From Pseudomonadota bacterium (GTDB lineage Bacteria > Desulfobacterota > Binatia > Binatales > Binataceae), in NCBI GenBank assembly GCA_021324455.1, contig JAJPJA010000025.1, positions 1-58,204 of the forward strand: DNA of 58,204 nt, given 5' to 3'. Position numbers and translations under genes: made by a program. This document shows positions 26,405 to 35,344 of this stretch, piece after piece. The notes under the pieces were generated by a model. It was not told the DNA's origin. It was given only the letters and a program-made list of their open reading frames with translations, and made no database searches. Each line of letters opens with the position of its first letter. The first letter of the stretch is position 1.

Positions 26405-27289
26405 ATGTCACTACAGCAACTGGACTCTCTGATACAGAAACTCAAGGCGGTTCCCGTCGATCCGACCGCAACGTTTGCCCGCCGGCGCGCCGCGATGGAA
26501 AAAGCCGCCTTCCGGCTCGACGCCGATATCAAGGCCGAACCTGTAAGCGCCAACGGCGTGCCGGCGGAATGGATCACCGCGCCCGCGGCCGATACCGGAC
26601 GCAGTGTGCTCTATCTCCACGGCGGCGGCTACACCATCGGATCGATCAAGACCCATCGATGCCTTGCCGGATGGATTTCGCGCGCGGCCCAGGCGCGGGT
26701 GCTGCTGATCGATTACCGGCTGGCGCCGGAGAATCCATTTCCGGCCGCGGTCGATGACGCGGTGGCCGCCTGGCGCTTCATGCTGGATTCGGGGGTCAAG
26801 CCGTCGCGGGCGGTGGTCGGCGGCGACTCCGCCGGAGGTGGATTGGCGGTCGCAACCCTGCTCGCTATCCGCGATGCCAGCCTGCCGCTGCCCGCTGCCG
26901 GCGTATGCCTTTCTCCGTGGGTGGATTTGGAGGGCACGGGCGAATCGATGAAGACCAAGGCCGACGTCGATCCGATGGTGGGCAGCGGCAACCTGGCCGA
27001 CATGGCGTCGGCCTATCTGGGCGGCAGAGATCCCAAAACTCCGCTCGCGTCACCGCTGTACGCCGATCTGCGCGGATTGCCGCCGTTGCTGATCCAGGTT
27101 GGCACCGCTGAAGTTCTGCTTGACGATTCCAGCCGTCTGGCCGAGCGCGCGCGCAAGGCCGGAGTCGAGGTGGCCTACGAGCCGTGGGAGCACATGATCC
27201 ACGTTTGGCAGATCTTCGTGCCGATGCTGGATGAAGCCAAACAGGCGGTGGAGCGCATCGGCGCATACATCCGCGAAAAGACCCCTTGA
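26405..27289 (+). CDS. Alpha/beta hydrolase, hormone-sensitive-lipase family esterase
   Basis: Esterase of 294 residues. The oxyanion motif is YLHGGGYTIGS near residue 80. The nucleophile is Ser142 in GGDSAGGG; YRLAPENPFPAAVDDA is the family signature between them. The acid is probably in EVLLDDSSRL and the base in HMIHVWQ. No signal peptide, so cytoplasmic. AGGAGG lies before ATG 26405; the frame extends 27 codons upstream without similarity. Acts on short or medium acyl esters by family; its place among catabolic genes is consistent with side-product hydrolysis. Confidence 0.9.
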   Translation: MSLQQLDSLIQKLKAVPVDPTATFARRRAAMEKAAFRLDADIKAEPVSANGVPAEWITAPAADTGRSVLYLHGGGYTIGSIKTHRCLAGWISRAAQARVLLIDYRLAPENPFPAAVDDAVAAWRFMLDSGVKPSRAVVGGDSAGGGLAVATLLAIRDASLPLPAAGVCLSPWVDLEGTGESMKTKADVDPMVGSGNLADMASAYLGGRDPKTPLASPLYADLRGLPPLLIQVGTAEVLLDDSSRLAERARKAGVEVAYEPWEHMIHVWQIFVPMLDEAKQAVERIGAYIREKTP

Positions 27290-27591
27290 AGGTCGCAATC
27301 GGCGCACTTCAATCGCGGGCATCGGCCCGCGCCGACAAAGCGTGTCATTCGGGGCGGCAGCGAAGCTGAGAGCATCAGTGAGGGAAGGGGAGCCGGTCCT
27401 GAGGCTGCCGAAGGAAATCCACGCGCAGCGATTATTTGCAGTGCGCGCGCGGACAAATCGCTTCGCGTTTGCTCCCTCCGCTGCGGCGCCGCTCGCGGCC
27501 GGGATGACAAAACCCCGGCAATTGTAGAAACTGCGGGGCTGGCCGGGATTTCCGGCCAGCCCCTTTGCGTTGGACGACTCAGACGCGGCGT
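27290..27591. other. Intergenic region (302 bp)
   Basis: Between the convergent esterase and DUF1329 genes. It holds the strong hairpin at 27535-27563. The rest shows no gene; short open frames on both strands have no recognisable content. Confidence 0.5.
27535..27563 (-). terminator. Hairpin downstream of DUF1329
   Basis: Perfect 12-bp arms GGGGCTGGCCGG (27535-27546) and CCGGCCAGCCCC (27552-27563), 5-nt loop, 28 bp beyond the DUF1329 stop. Flanking U-tracts are weak on both sides, so it may serve both convergent genes. Confidence 0.7.
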
Positions 27592-28929
27592 TTATTTCAT
27601 CACGCTGGCCAGACCGCCGGGGGTGGACAGCGTGGCGACGTCGCGATACTGCGCCGGCACCGCCTCATCGATGGTTGACGGCTCGTCGTTATTCGCGGTC
27701 GCGTGCTTGTTCTGGAAGTCCCACTCCAGGCTCATCCCGGTGGTGTAGCTGAGAATCGTGGTCTCGCCGTGGACGTCATGCGGCACGAGTGCTTCCCACA
27801 GAACCTTGTACAGCTTGCCGGTGCGGTCGTAGCCCTCCGAACCCGCCATCGCGGTGATCTTGGTCTGCTTGTCCACGTAGAAAATGCGATGCGAGTAGCA
27901 GTAGGCGCCGAGGACCGGCAACGGCTGCAGATCGATCACGTCGTAATCGCGCAGCTCCCATTTGTTGGTACCCGCCTTGGGCCATCCCGGCAGGCTGCCC
28001 GACTTGGTGCCGCCGCCGCCCACGTATGCCGCGGCGGAATAGGCCTTGGCCGGATCCATGATGACCGTCAGCAGCTTCTTCGATCCCAAATAATGCGGGT
28101 CGAAGTTGGTCGGCATCCAGCCGCCGTCGTCCTGCACGTAATCGGTGCCCAGCACCGGCGAGCAGCGCGCGGCCGAGGACAGCCGCAACGACCGGCGCAG
28201 CGAGGGCAGGAATACGTAGCTTTCCTGGAACCGCGCCGGATCGGCCGGCTGGAGCTGCAATTCGGTGGTGTACTTGGACTGCTCCGGGGCCGCGACCAGA
28301 TAGCGGGCGGCAAACAGGATTCCGTTGGCATATGGCAGATTGACCGGCATCCCCGGCTCGCTCAGATGCGACAGTTGATACCAGGTGTCGTCGGTCTCTT
28401 CCTCGGAAACGTTGTCGTACTGGTCGACGATCCAGTCGTAGGTGTAGTAGTGGATGATCGCCGGTCTGAATACCAGCCAGGCGTTGTACATCACCTTGGC
28501 GGCTTTGTCGGGTTCCGATGGGTTTGGAAAGGGCACGCCGGCGGTGTAGCCCTGGATAGTCCATCCGCCGGTTGCGCTCTTGACCAGTTTGGTTTGCCCG
28601 GCGTATTTCTCGGTATCTTCCTTGAATTTTTTCGGCAGCGGGAAATCATGCGTGGGTCCGACTTCTATCGTGAATTCGGGACCGTCGCCGATATGCCAAT
28701 GATAGTCGCCGCTGTACAGGCTCTGCAGCCATATCGGCATGAACCTGGCATACTGTTTCCAGTTCTGCGTGGTGATCCTGGTGCCGGGCGCAATCGTTTG
28801 GGATGACGTATCGTCGGCCAGCGCCTGGAACCGCGCCGGATCGAACATGGTTTCCGCGCGCACGCCGGAGCATATCAATGAGAGCGCCAATGCGAGCGCG
28901 CCAGTTATGACAAGGGACCGTGTTCTCAT
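27592..28929 (-). CDS. DUF1329 outer-envelope protein
   Basis: Secreted DUF1329 protein of 445 residues. The Sec signal MRTRSLVITGALALALSLIC ends at VRA before ETMFDPARF. Family wording includes GTRITTQNWKQYARFMP, DGGWMPTNFDPHYLGSKKL and SHRIFYVDKQTKITAM. DUF1329 proteins are related to the LolA/LolB fold and usually sit next to DUF1302 beta-barrels and RND pumps in terpene, steroid or hydrocarbon degraders; none of those partners is adjacent here. Start ATG 28929 with AGGAGG at 28941-28946 and a small hairpin just upstream of it. Precise role unknown; lipid or substrate trafficking across the envelope is inference. Confidence 0.85.
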   Translation of the reverse strand: MRTRSLVITGALALALSLICSGVRAETMFDPARFQALADDTSSQTIAPGTRITTQNWKQYARFMPIWLQSLYSGDYHWHIGDGPEFTIEVGPTHDFPLPKKFKEDTEKYAGQTKLVKSATGGWTIQGYTAGVPFPNPSEPDKAAKVMYNAWLVFRPAIIHYYTYDWIVDQYDNVSEEETDDTWYQLSHLSEPGMPVNLPYANGILFAARYLVAAPEQSKYTTELQLQPADPARFQESYVFLPSLRRSLRLSSAARCSPVLGTDYVQDDGGWMPTNFDPHYLGSKKLLTVIMDPAKAYSAAAYVGGGGTKSGSLPGWPKAGTNKWELRDYDVIDLQPLPVLGAYCYSHRIFYVDKQTKITAMAGSEGYDRTGKLYKVLWEALVPHDVHGETTILSYTTGMSLEWDFQNKHATANNDEPSTIDEAVPAQYRDVATLSTPGGLASVMK

Positions 28930-29346
28930 CTCCAATTTAGCCTCCTGAACTCGAGGCACCCTCAGGTGCCTGGATACATCGATACACGAGAAGGACGCAG
29001 CAAACCGGACATCCTGAGGACACGGTCAGCGACGCAGGCGGGCGGTGAAAGCAGCCCTCCAGCGGAGGAAACCCCAGATGTATGACTAATGCGCTGTCAT
29101 GCCCGTACATTGACAGTCCATCCCCGGGACCCAGCGACACCACTTCGGAGCGAAGCGCGACGCCGCCGCAACGGGAGCGTCGGTTCGCCCGGCCCGGAGA
29201 CAGCTCACAGCGGTCCGCCAACGGCCAAGTGCCACTTCGTCATTAGTTGGTCAGCACACAACTGTCAAGCGGAATCAATCCGGGCGGCGTGGTTTTTGGA
29301 GGCGCAGTGGTGCGGAAAATTCAACCATAATGCGCTGCGATTGATC
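28930..29346. other. Intergenic region (417 bp)
   Basis: Between the DUF1329 start and the glyA stop, both on the minus strand. It contains the leader hairpin at 28954-28971 and a small CCTCC-AGC-GGAGG repeat near 29055. No convincing promoter or gene; a 94-codon open frame on the minus strand has no recognisable content. Confidence 0.5.
28954..28971 (-). promoter_or_regulatory. 5' leader hairpin of the DUF1329 mRNA
   Basis: AGGCACC (28954-28960) and GGTGCCT (28965-28971), 4-nt loop, placed 7 nt before the AGGAGG Shine-Dalgarno. It could affect mRNA stability or translation; too small to name as a riboswitch. Confidence 0.35.
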
Positions 29347-30597
29347 TCAGTCCCCCTGCAGAATTCCCGGAGCCGTAAAGTCGCGGCACATCGCGCGGAC
29401 TTCTTCGCCCACGCGCGCAATTGCCGCTTCGTCATCCACGTGCCTGATGACCTGATCCATCCACGCCGCGACCTGACGCATCTGCTCCTCGCCCATCCCG
29501 CGCGAGGTGACCGCCGGCGTGCCCAGGCGGATGCCGCTGGGGTTGAAGGGTTTGCGCGTATCGTAGGGCACGGTGTTGTAGTTGCACACGATACCGGCGC
29601 GCTCCAGCGCCTTGGCCGCCTTTTTCCCAGGCACGTTCTTGTTGGTGAGGTCGATCAGGATCAGATGGTTGTCGGTGCCGCCCGATACCAGGTCGAAGCC
29701 GCGGCGCATCAACTCGTCCGCCATCGCGGCGGCGTTGCGCACGATCTGCCTGCCATATTCCTTGAACGCAGGAGTGGAAGCTTCCTTAAGGGCGACGCCG
29801 ATTGCCGCGGTGGTCTGATTGTGAGGTCCGCCCTGCAGACCCGGAAACACGGCGCGGTCGATGCGATCGGCGACCTCTTTGCGGCACAGGATCATGGCGC
29901 CGCGCGGCCCGCGCAAAGTTTTATGCGCGGTGGTGGTGATCACGTCGGCGTGGGGGACGGGGTCGGGATGGACGCCGGCAATAATCAGCCCCGCGATATG
30001 AGCGATGTCGGCCAGCAGGAACGCGCCCACCTCCCTGGCGATGGCGCCGAAGATGCTGAAGTCGATTTGACGCGGATACGCCGTCGCGCCCGCCACTATC
30101 ATCCGCGGACGCTCCCGCCGCGCCATCTCCCGGATTGCGTCGTAGTCCAGCCGGCGGCTTTCGCGATCGACCGGATACTGAACCGCCTTCCAGAACTGGC
30201 CCGTGATGCTGATATTCCAGCCGTGCGACAGATGTCCGCCATGCGGCAGTCCCATACCCATGATCTTGTCGCCCGGCTTGAGCAGCGCGAAGTAGACCGC
30301 CAGGTTGGCCGGCGAGCCGGAGTAGGGCTGCACGTTGGCGTGTTCCGCGCCGAACAGGTTTTTCGCCCGTTCGATGACCAGATTCTCGAGCTGATCGATG
30401 TAGCGCTGGCCCTCGTAATAGCGCCGGGCCGGATAGCCCTCGGAATACTTGTTGGTCAGGACCGATCCGCTGGCTTCGAGCACGGCTTTGGAGACGTAAT
30501 TCTCCGACGGGATCAGCCGCACGGTGTCCAGTTCGTAGCGTTCCTCCTGCCGGATCAGCTCATAAATCTCGGGATCGGTCTGCTTGAGTGCCTGCAC
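29347..30597 (-). CDS. glyA: Serine hydroxymethyltransferase
   Basis: PLP enzyme that interconverts serine and glycine with tetrahydrofolate. Clear family wording: LIPSENYVS, NKYSEGYPARRYYEGQ, NVQPYSGSPANLAVY, ADIAHIAGLI, and the PLP lysine Lys226 in TTTAHKTLRGPRG. GTG 30597 is the start: AGGAGT lies 8 nt upstream at 30606-30611, and it gives 416 residues, the normal size, whereas an upstream ATG would add 15 unrelated residues. One difference from many SHMTs: MGMGLPHGGHLSHG reads Pro where Asp or Ser is usual, and GATAYPRQIDF has Thr where Ser is usual. The FAD oxidoreductase upstream is 63 bp away on the same strand. Confidence 0.95.
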   Translation of the reverse strand: MQALKQTDPEIYELIRQEERYELDTVRLIPSENYVSKAVLEASGSVLTNKYSEGYPARRYYEGQRYIDQLENLVIERAKNLFGAEHANVQPYSGSPANLAVYFALLKPGDKIMGMGLPHGGHLSHGWNISITGQFWKAVQYPVDRESRRLDYDAIREMARRERPRMIVAGATAYPRQIDFSIFGAIAREVGAFLLADIAHIAGLIIAGVHPDPVPHADVITTTAHKTLRGPRGAMILCRKEVADRIDRAVFPGLQGGPHNQTTAAIGVALKEASTPAFKEYGRQIVRNAAAMADELMRRGFDLVSGGTDNHLILIDLTNKNVPGKKAAKALERAGIVCNYNTVPYDTRKPFNPSGIRLGTPAVTSRGMGEEQMRQVAAWMDQVIRHVDDEAAIARVGEEVRAMCRDFTAPGILQGD

Positions 30598-30605
30598 GGT
30601 TGCTA

Positions 30606-30611
30606 ACTCCT
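30606..30611 (-). promoter_or_regulatory. Shine-Dalgarno that fixes the GTG start of glyA
   Basis: AGGAGT on the minus strand, 8 nt before GTG 30597; the alternative ATG 30642 has nothing comparable. Confidence 0.6.
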
Positions 30612-30660
30612 GGGATAAGAGTACCGGGATGCGGACACCCATTCCATCGCGGCTGCCGGG

Positions 30661-32019
30661 CTAGCGCAGGTCGGGGGGCGTGACTTTGGCAATCCAGGCG
30701 CGGTAGTTGCCGTCGTAGCCGCGCGCCGCCTGCAGCTGTTTAATCCGGACGCGCAGCCGCGCCACAGTCTGCGCTGACAGCGCCGGCTTGGCCGCAATCG
30801 CGACCGCAAGGTTCTCGCCCTGCTCATGCGCCCGATTGCGTTCGACCTCGGCCAGCGGCAGCCGCTCCTCGCTCAGTCCGAGGTAGCTCTCGGCCACCCG
30901 GGTGCCGATTTCGGTGCCGCTGTCCAGCGAATCCTTGATATTGCCCTTGCCGGTCAGGACGTTGCCGGCGGCAAACACCGGCGTCGGGCCATCGATCAGC
31001 AGGCCGGCCCTGCTGTCAACGTAGCGGTAAACCTCGCCCTGTTGGGGAATTTCCGCAATACGTTCGGGAATACTGCCGATCGAGCTGACGACGAATGGGC
31101 CGCGCACCTCCTCGTCGGTGCCCGGGATGATTCGGGCCTGGGAATCGACCACTTCGGTGCGGCTCAGGCGTAACCCCGTCAGGCGTCCGTCGCGTTCGAT
31201 CAGCCCCGTGGGTGCGCGCAGTTCCTGGAATTGGAACAGGTATTTGCGCTGGGCCTTTTCCAGGATCTTGGCGCGAGCCATCCGCAGCGCTTCCGCTCGT
31301 TTGGGATTGGCCGCGGCCGGGATATCCGATAGCGGCATATCGAGCACACGGCGGCGATAATAGAGCTTGCACGGAGCGACCTCGAGCTGCGCCCAGACAA
31401 GTCCATGCTCCTTGAGCACCGGCTCGATTCCCTCGCGCTCCAGCTTCACCATGTCCTCTTCGATATTGCGGCGAGCCAGTGCGGTCAGGGTGGTTTCGAT
31501 CTGGAGCACTTTGACCACGTCGATCGACGCCAGGCCGCCGCCCACGACGATTCCACCCGGCGCCAGTTCGTAGCGCGGCCCTGAATAATCCTTCTCCGGG
31601 TAATGATTGAACCAATAAATGAGCGAGTTCTGATAGATCAGACCGCGGTCGGTGAACTGATCGGCGCCTTCGACCGGGAATGGCCGGTCGCGCCAGGCGC
31701 CGTTGGCCAGCACGATCGCGCTGAACCCCCAGTTTTGGGCCAGGTCGTTGAATTGCAGGTCGCGTCCCAGCCGGGTCAGCGGGACGAATTCGATCTCGGG
31801 ATGATCGAGCCGGGAGTTAATCTCTTCATATTCGTCGCGCCGCTGCTTGACGTGCCAGCGCGGCAGCCCGTCCTCGATCTTGCCGTAGGGACGGGGATTT
31901 TGTTCGATGACGGCAACCACAGCGCCGCGTTGGGCGAGGATGTGGGCAACCTCGGAACCTGCGGTGGCGCCGCCGATGACGGCGACGACGTGGCGCGCCA
32001 GGGAGTTGTCGATAGCCAT
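30661..32019 (-). CDS. FAD/NAD(P)-dependent oxidoreductase
   Basis: Two-dinucleotide-domain flavoprotein of 452 residues. The FAD site is VVAVIGGATAGSEVA at the N-terminus; the NAD(P) site is GIVVGGGLASIDVVKVL around residue 155; GPTPVFAAGNVLTGKGNIKDS is the C-terminal FAD-contact motif. The layout matches ferredoxin-NADP reductase/FprA and glutamate-synthase small-subunit-like proteins rather than disulfide reductases, as no CxxC is adjacent to the FAD site. It could supply electrons to the P450 or to the Mo enzymes, but this is not shown by adjacency. Located 63 bp before glyA on the same strand; an operon is possible. Confidence 0.82.
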   Translation of the reverse strand: MAIDNSLARHVVAVIGGATAGSEVAHILAQRGAVVAVIEQNPRPYGKIEDGLPRWHVKQRRDEYEEINSRLDHPEIEFVPLTRLGRDLQFNDLAQNWGFSAIVLANGAWRDRPFPVEGADQFTDRGLIYQNSLIYWFNHYPEKDYSGPRYELAPGGIVVGGGLASIDVVKVLQIETTLTALARRNIEEDMVKLEREGIEPVLKEHGLVWAQLEVAPCKLYYRRRVLDMPLSDIPAAANPKRAEALRMARAKILEKAQRKYLFQFQELRAPTGLIERDGRLTGLRLSRTEVVDSQARIIPGTDEEVRGPFVVSSIGSIPERIAEIPQQGEVYRYVDSRAGLLIDGPTPVFAAGNVLTGKGNIKDSLDSGTEIGTRVAESYLGLSEERLPLAEVERNRAHEQGENLAVAIAAKPALSAQTVARLRVRIKQLQAARGYDGNYRAWIAKVTPPDLR

Positions 32020-32203
32020 AAGGTTAAAACCCGGGTGTCAAAAATGTTCCGAACGCGCGGGAACCTGATCGCCGGCTATGGTACACCCGCCCATTTCGGC
32101 CCGTGAGCATAGGATAGGAGCATTCCAAGCTCAATAACCCTGCTTAAATTATCCGCGCGCATCGCATACCGCCTTGCGCGGACGCGCCGCGGCGTGGTTT
32201 CGT

Positions 32204-32884
32204 ATGGTCGTAATCATGGCGCGCACAATGTGGATCGTGTTTTTCGCGGCATGCCTTTTCTCCCTCTGCCGCATCCAGCCGCCCGCCTCAGCGGCCGGCA
32301 CCGACGACGTCGCGGTGGGCGAGCAGCATGAGATGCCGTTTCCGGCCGACCAGACCCTGGAACTGGTTCAGGATGTGCTCAGGGGCGACGGGATTCTGTT
32401 CGACGTACGCTCCGATAATTCGATCGTGACATTATGGAAACCGGCCGACAATCCGCCCGGATTCTTCAGCTCGCTCGCCGGTATGAAGCCGCAATACCGC
32501 TACGAGATCACGGTCCTGCCCGAGGGCGGCTCAAAGAGCCGGATCATCGTCAATACGCGCACCGAATACGTACCCGAATCCGATATCGCGAAATACAAGG
32601 CGAGCCGCCGCTTCAATATGTTTCAGAAGATCGATCAACTGGCGGCCGACCTTCCACCGGCGCGCAAGACACCAGCCACCGGCGGCGTCAACTTTGCCCT
32701 GCTGCCGAACGAGGATTTAAAGGGTCTGGCCCGGCGCGTCACCGGCAACGCCGATAACTGGAAGGCAATCGCCGAGCGCAACGGGCTTAACTCGCCCACC
32801 GACGTCACCCCTTTCCAGAGCATCTGGGTGCCCGACAATCTGATTAAATCGCGCGCCAGGCCCGACGCGGGGCCACAGCCCTGA
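32204..32884 (+). CDS. Secreted protein with C-terminal LysM-like domain
   Basis: A 226-residue exported protein with an N-terminal hydrophobic signal (MWIVFFAACLFSLC) and a cleavable ASAAG. The middle (about 45-140) is an unrecognised alpha/beta region with KPQYRYEITVLPEGG. The last 50 residues resemble LysM: LPNEDLKGLARRVTGN, NWKAIAERNGL and QSIWVPDNL. LysM binds peptidoglycan, so a periplasmic cell-wall location is likely. Several ATG codons open the frame; 32204 keeps a normal signal length and 32216 is an alternative. The neighbours give no clue. Confidence 0.65.
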   Translation: MVVIMARTMWIVFFAACLFSLCRIQPPASAAGTDDVAVGEQHEMPFPADQTLELVQDVLRGDGILFDVRSDNSIVTLWKPADNPPGFFSSLAGMKPQYRYEITVLPEGGSKSRIIVNTRTEYVPESDIAKYKASRRFNMFQKIDQLAADLPPARKTPATGGVNFALLPNEDLKGLARRVTGNADNWKAIAERNGLNSPTDVTPFQSIWVPDNLIKSRARPDAGPQP

Positions 32885-33016
32885 CCCGATGATCGGCGGG
32901 TACGGGGTAAAGCGCGGCCGCACGCGCGGGGACGTCACTTCGGAGTGGAAAGCGCGCAAGCACTGCGCTATGCATCGACATTAAGCGGCGACGCAGTGAT
33001 TCGGGGGAGAAATGCC

Positions 33017-34471
33017 ATGTCCAGCAACGGGAGCAAGGCAGTTTCGATTCGCGCTCGTCTCAATCATCCGGTGATCGACGCCGACGGGCATTGGGTGGAA
33101 TTTTCGCCGGTAGTGTCCGAGGCGCTCCGCCGGATCGGCGGCGATCGGGCTGGCGAGGGCTTCCGCGCGGTCGAAGGCCTGATCAACCGTATCCTTTCGT
33201 TCAGCGACGATGAGCGGCGCGCGCGGCGTTCCGCGCAGCAGGCGTGGTGGTCATTTCCCAGCGCCAAAACAATCGACGGCGCCACGGCGCTTTTCCCGCG
33301 CCTGTTATACGAGCGGCTGGACGAGCTGGGAATCGATTTCGCCGTGCTTTATCCGACCGGCGCTCTGGGTATCGCCTTCAATCCCGATCATGAAACCCGC
33401 CGCGCGACCTGCCGCGCTTTCAATACCTATATCGCCCAGGAGTTCGGCCCGCTGGCGGATCGCATGACCCCGGCGGCGGTCATCCCGATGGACTCGCCCG
33501 AAGAAGCTATCGCCGAACTCGATTACGCGGTCGGCAAGCTGGGTCTCAAGGTGATCGTGATGGCCAGTCTGATGCGCCGTCCGATCGCGGCGGTCGAGCG
33601 CAAATCGCCGCAGGCCGCGCGCTTCGCCTTCTGGTACGACACGGTCGGCCTGGACAGCGAGCACAACTATGACCCGGTGTGGGCCAGATGCCAGGAGTTG
33701 GGCGTGGCGCCGACGTTCCATTCGGGTTCGCGCGGATTCGGGCTGCGCACTTCACCAACCAACTTCGTCTACAACCACATCGGCCATTTCGCCGCCGCCG
33801 GCGAGGCGGTGTGCAAGGCCTTGTTCATGGGCGGAGTGACGCGGCGCTTTCCGCAACTGAACTTCGCGTTTCTGGAGGGCGGCGTCGGATGGGCCTGCAA
33901 TCTGTACGCGGACCTGATCGGGCATTGGAAGAAGCGCAGCCTCGAAGCCCTGGAGGCGACCAATCCTGCCAATCTCGACCGTAAACTGCTGAACGAGCTG
34001 GCCGCGCGCTACGGCGGTCCGGCGGTGGCCGATTATCTGCGCGGCAATGGCGGTGAAATCGACGTGACCCGGATCACACGCGACAACGCGCCGGCGCAAC
34101 TGGATGATTTCGCCGCCTGCGGAATCACGCGCGCCGAGGATATCCGCGACCTGTTCGCGGCCAATTTCTACTTCGGATGCGAAGCCGACGATCCGATCAA
34201 CGCGTGGGCTTTCAACCGCAAGTTCAATCCCTATGGCGCCCGGCTCAACGCGCTGTTCGGCTCCGATATCGGTCATTTTGACGTCCCCGACATGAGCCAG
34301 GTGCTGCCCGAAGCGCATGAGCTGGTCGAAGAGGGTTTGATCAGCGCCGCGGACTTCCGCGATTTCGTATTCGCCAACGCCGCCCGTTTCTGGTCCGCCG
34401 GCAATCCGGACTTCTTTCGGGGTACGCGGGTGGAAAAGCAGGTGAAGGCGGAGATTGGCGCTCGGGCCTGA
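33017..34471 (+). CDS. Amidohydrolase family 2, long form
   Basis: Third amidohydrolase-2 protein, 484 residues, longer than the other two. The metal motif is DADGHWVEF; APTFHSGSRGFG supplies the mid-barrel histidine; FGSDIGHFDVPDM has the late aspartate. An insert of about 70 residues between SLEALEATNPANL and DIRDLFAANFYFGCEADD gives the extra length. ATG 33017 with GGGGGAGA 6 nt upstream was chosen over an upstream in-frame extension. Convergent with the ABM/zinc-ribbon gene, 73 bp away. The substrate is probably different from that of the 8857/11797 pair. Confidence 0.85.
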   Translation: MSSNGSKAVSIRARLNHPVIDADGHWVEFSPVVSEALRRIGGDRAGEGFRAVEGLINRILSFSDDERRARRSAQQAWWSFPSAKTIDGATALFPRLLYERLDELGIDFAVLYPTGALGIAFNPDHETRRATCRAFNTYIAQEFGPLADRMTPAAVIPMDSPEEAIAELDYAVGKLGLKVIVMASLMRRPIAAVERKSPQAARFAFWYDTVGLDSEHNYDPVWARCQELGVAPTFHSGSRGFGLRTSPTNFVYNHIGHFAAAGEAVCKALFMGGVTRRFPQLNFAFLEGGVGWACNLYADLIGHWKKRSLEALEATNPANLDRKLLNELAARYGGPAVADYLRGNGGEIDVTRITRDNAPAQLDDFAACGITRAEDIRDLFAANFYFGCEADDPINAWAFNRKFNPYGARLNALFGSDIGHFDVPDMSQVLPEAHELVEEGLISAADFRDFVFANAARFWSAGNPDFFRGTRVEKQVKAEIGARA

Positions 34472-34544
34472 TCGGGAGCGGCACGTCGGAGCGGCCCTCC
34501 GGCGCGCCTCAATGCCAGCATGGTTGTAACCCGCGCCGCGGCCG

Positions 34545-35009
34545 CTATTCGACGTCCTTGAACACGGCGAAGCTGGTCGGCGTGGTTTCGAGCCGGGGAA
34601 AGCTGAAACCGCATTTCGGACACGGCTCGGCCAGCACCGCCTGCTCTCTTTTCAGGTCGTACGACTTGTCCTGAAATTGGCCGCAGGTCGGACAGATGCG
34701 CAGCAGCCGCGTGCCCGCCAGCTCGAAATTGGTGATGATGTCCTCCATTATGGCGCCGGATTGCGCCGCCCAGGTCTTGGCGTGCTTGTGATAAATGTTC
34801 ATATGCCAGTCGTCCAGCGCCTGTTTGCTGGTCCATAAGCTGACCTCGTTGTACCAGCCGGGGTCGTCGGGATGCGTCCACCAGGTCAGATGCATGAACC
34901 CGGGCAGTTTGCGCAAATGGTTGCGTACGTCGGCGAAGACGGTTCTGAATTTCTCATAGCCGTCCGGACTTGAGAATCGCACCCTCTGCATACTCAGATA
35001 GATCGCCAT
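34545..35009 (-). CDS. ABM-fold (antibiotic biosynthesis monooxygenase-like) protein with zinc ribbon
   Basis: A 154-residue protein with two parts. The first 100 residues look like the dimeric alpha-beta barrel (ABM) fold: GYEKFRTVFADVRNHLRKLPGFMHLTWW and EVSLWTSKQALDDWHMN. The C-terminal 50 residues are a zinc ribbon with C106/C109 (CPTC) and C130/C133 (CPKC). ABM proteins are cofactor-free oxygenases or haem-degrading enzymes; a zinc ribbon attached to one is uncommon and suggests protein or nucleic-acid docking. Start ATG 35009 with AGGAGA upstream. Convergent with the amidohydrolase at 33017. Confidence 0.7.
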   Translation of the reverse strand: MAIYLSMQRVRFSSPDGYEKFRTVFADVRNHLRKLPGFMHLTWWTHPDDPGWYNEVSLWTSKQALDDWHMNIYHKHAKTWAAQSGAIMEDIITNFELAGTRLLRICPTCGQFQDKSYDLKREQAVLAEPCPKCGFSFPRLETTPTSFAVFKDVE

Positions 35010-35344
35010 CGCGGTTCTCCTCTGCGTTTTGCAAGCCGCTGGAGGCGGATTAGTCGCGGTCGATAAGCATATGCGATGCCATCCTGATGGGCGGCAATGA
35101 AACGCGTCTGGCGCGGCGGCGGGGCAGTCGCTGCCTGTTGTATGCGCACTGTCGAAAAAGCGTGCATCGTGTTCGCGACCCGGACGCTAACTGCCGGCCG
35201 ACGCATGGCAAGAGAAGAACCGGCAAACCGCCGGCTCGCGCGCGGGCAGCGGCGTGTGTTGCAGGGCGTTTCCGGATAGACTTGGGCGTGGCGCCTGCGG
35301 ATAACCTTTGCGCCTAAAGCAGGATAATTCGTGGTTGGGAAATC
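35010..35344. other. Intergenic region (335 bp)
   Basis: Divergent region between the ABM/zinc-ribbon gene and the exporter fusion. GATAAT at 35323-35328 could be a -10 element for the exporter, but no -35 is visible. No gene recognised; small open frames here have no family resemblance. Confidence 0.5.

Noticed and set aside
13151..27350. Shared CGTGTCATTC at 13149 and 27341 as an intergenic repeat family
   Set aside because: Only about ten bases match and the flanks differ, so it is not a supportable repeat.
29106..29111. TTGACA on the plus strand as a promoter
   Set aside because: No -10 box at the right distance and no plus-strand gene downstream; both neighbours are on the minus strand.
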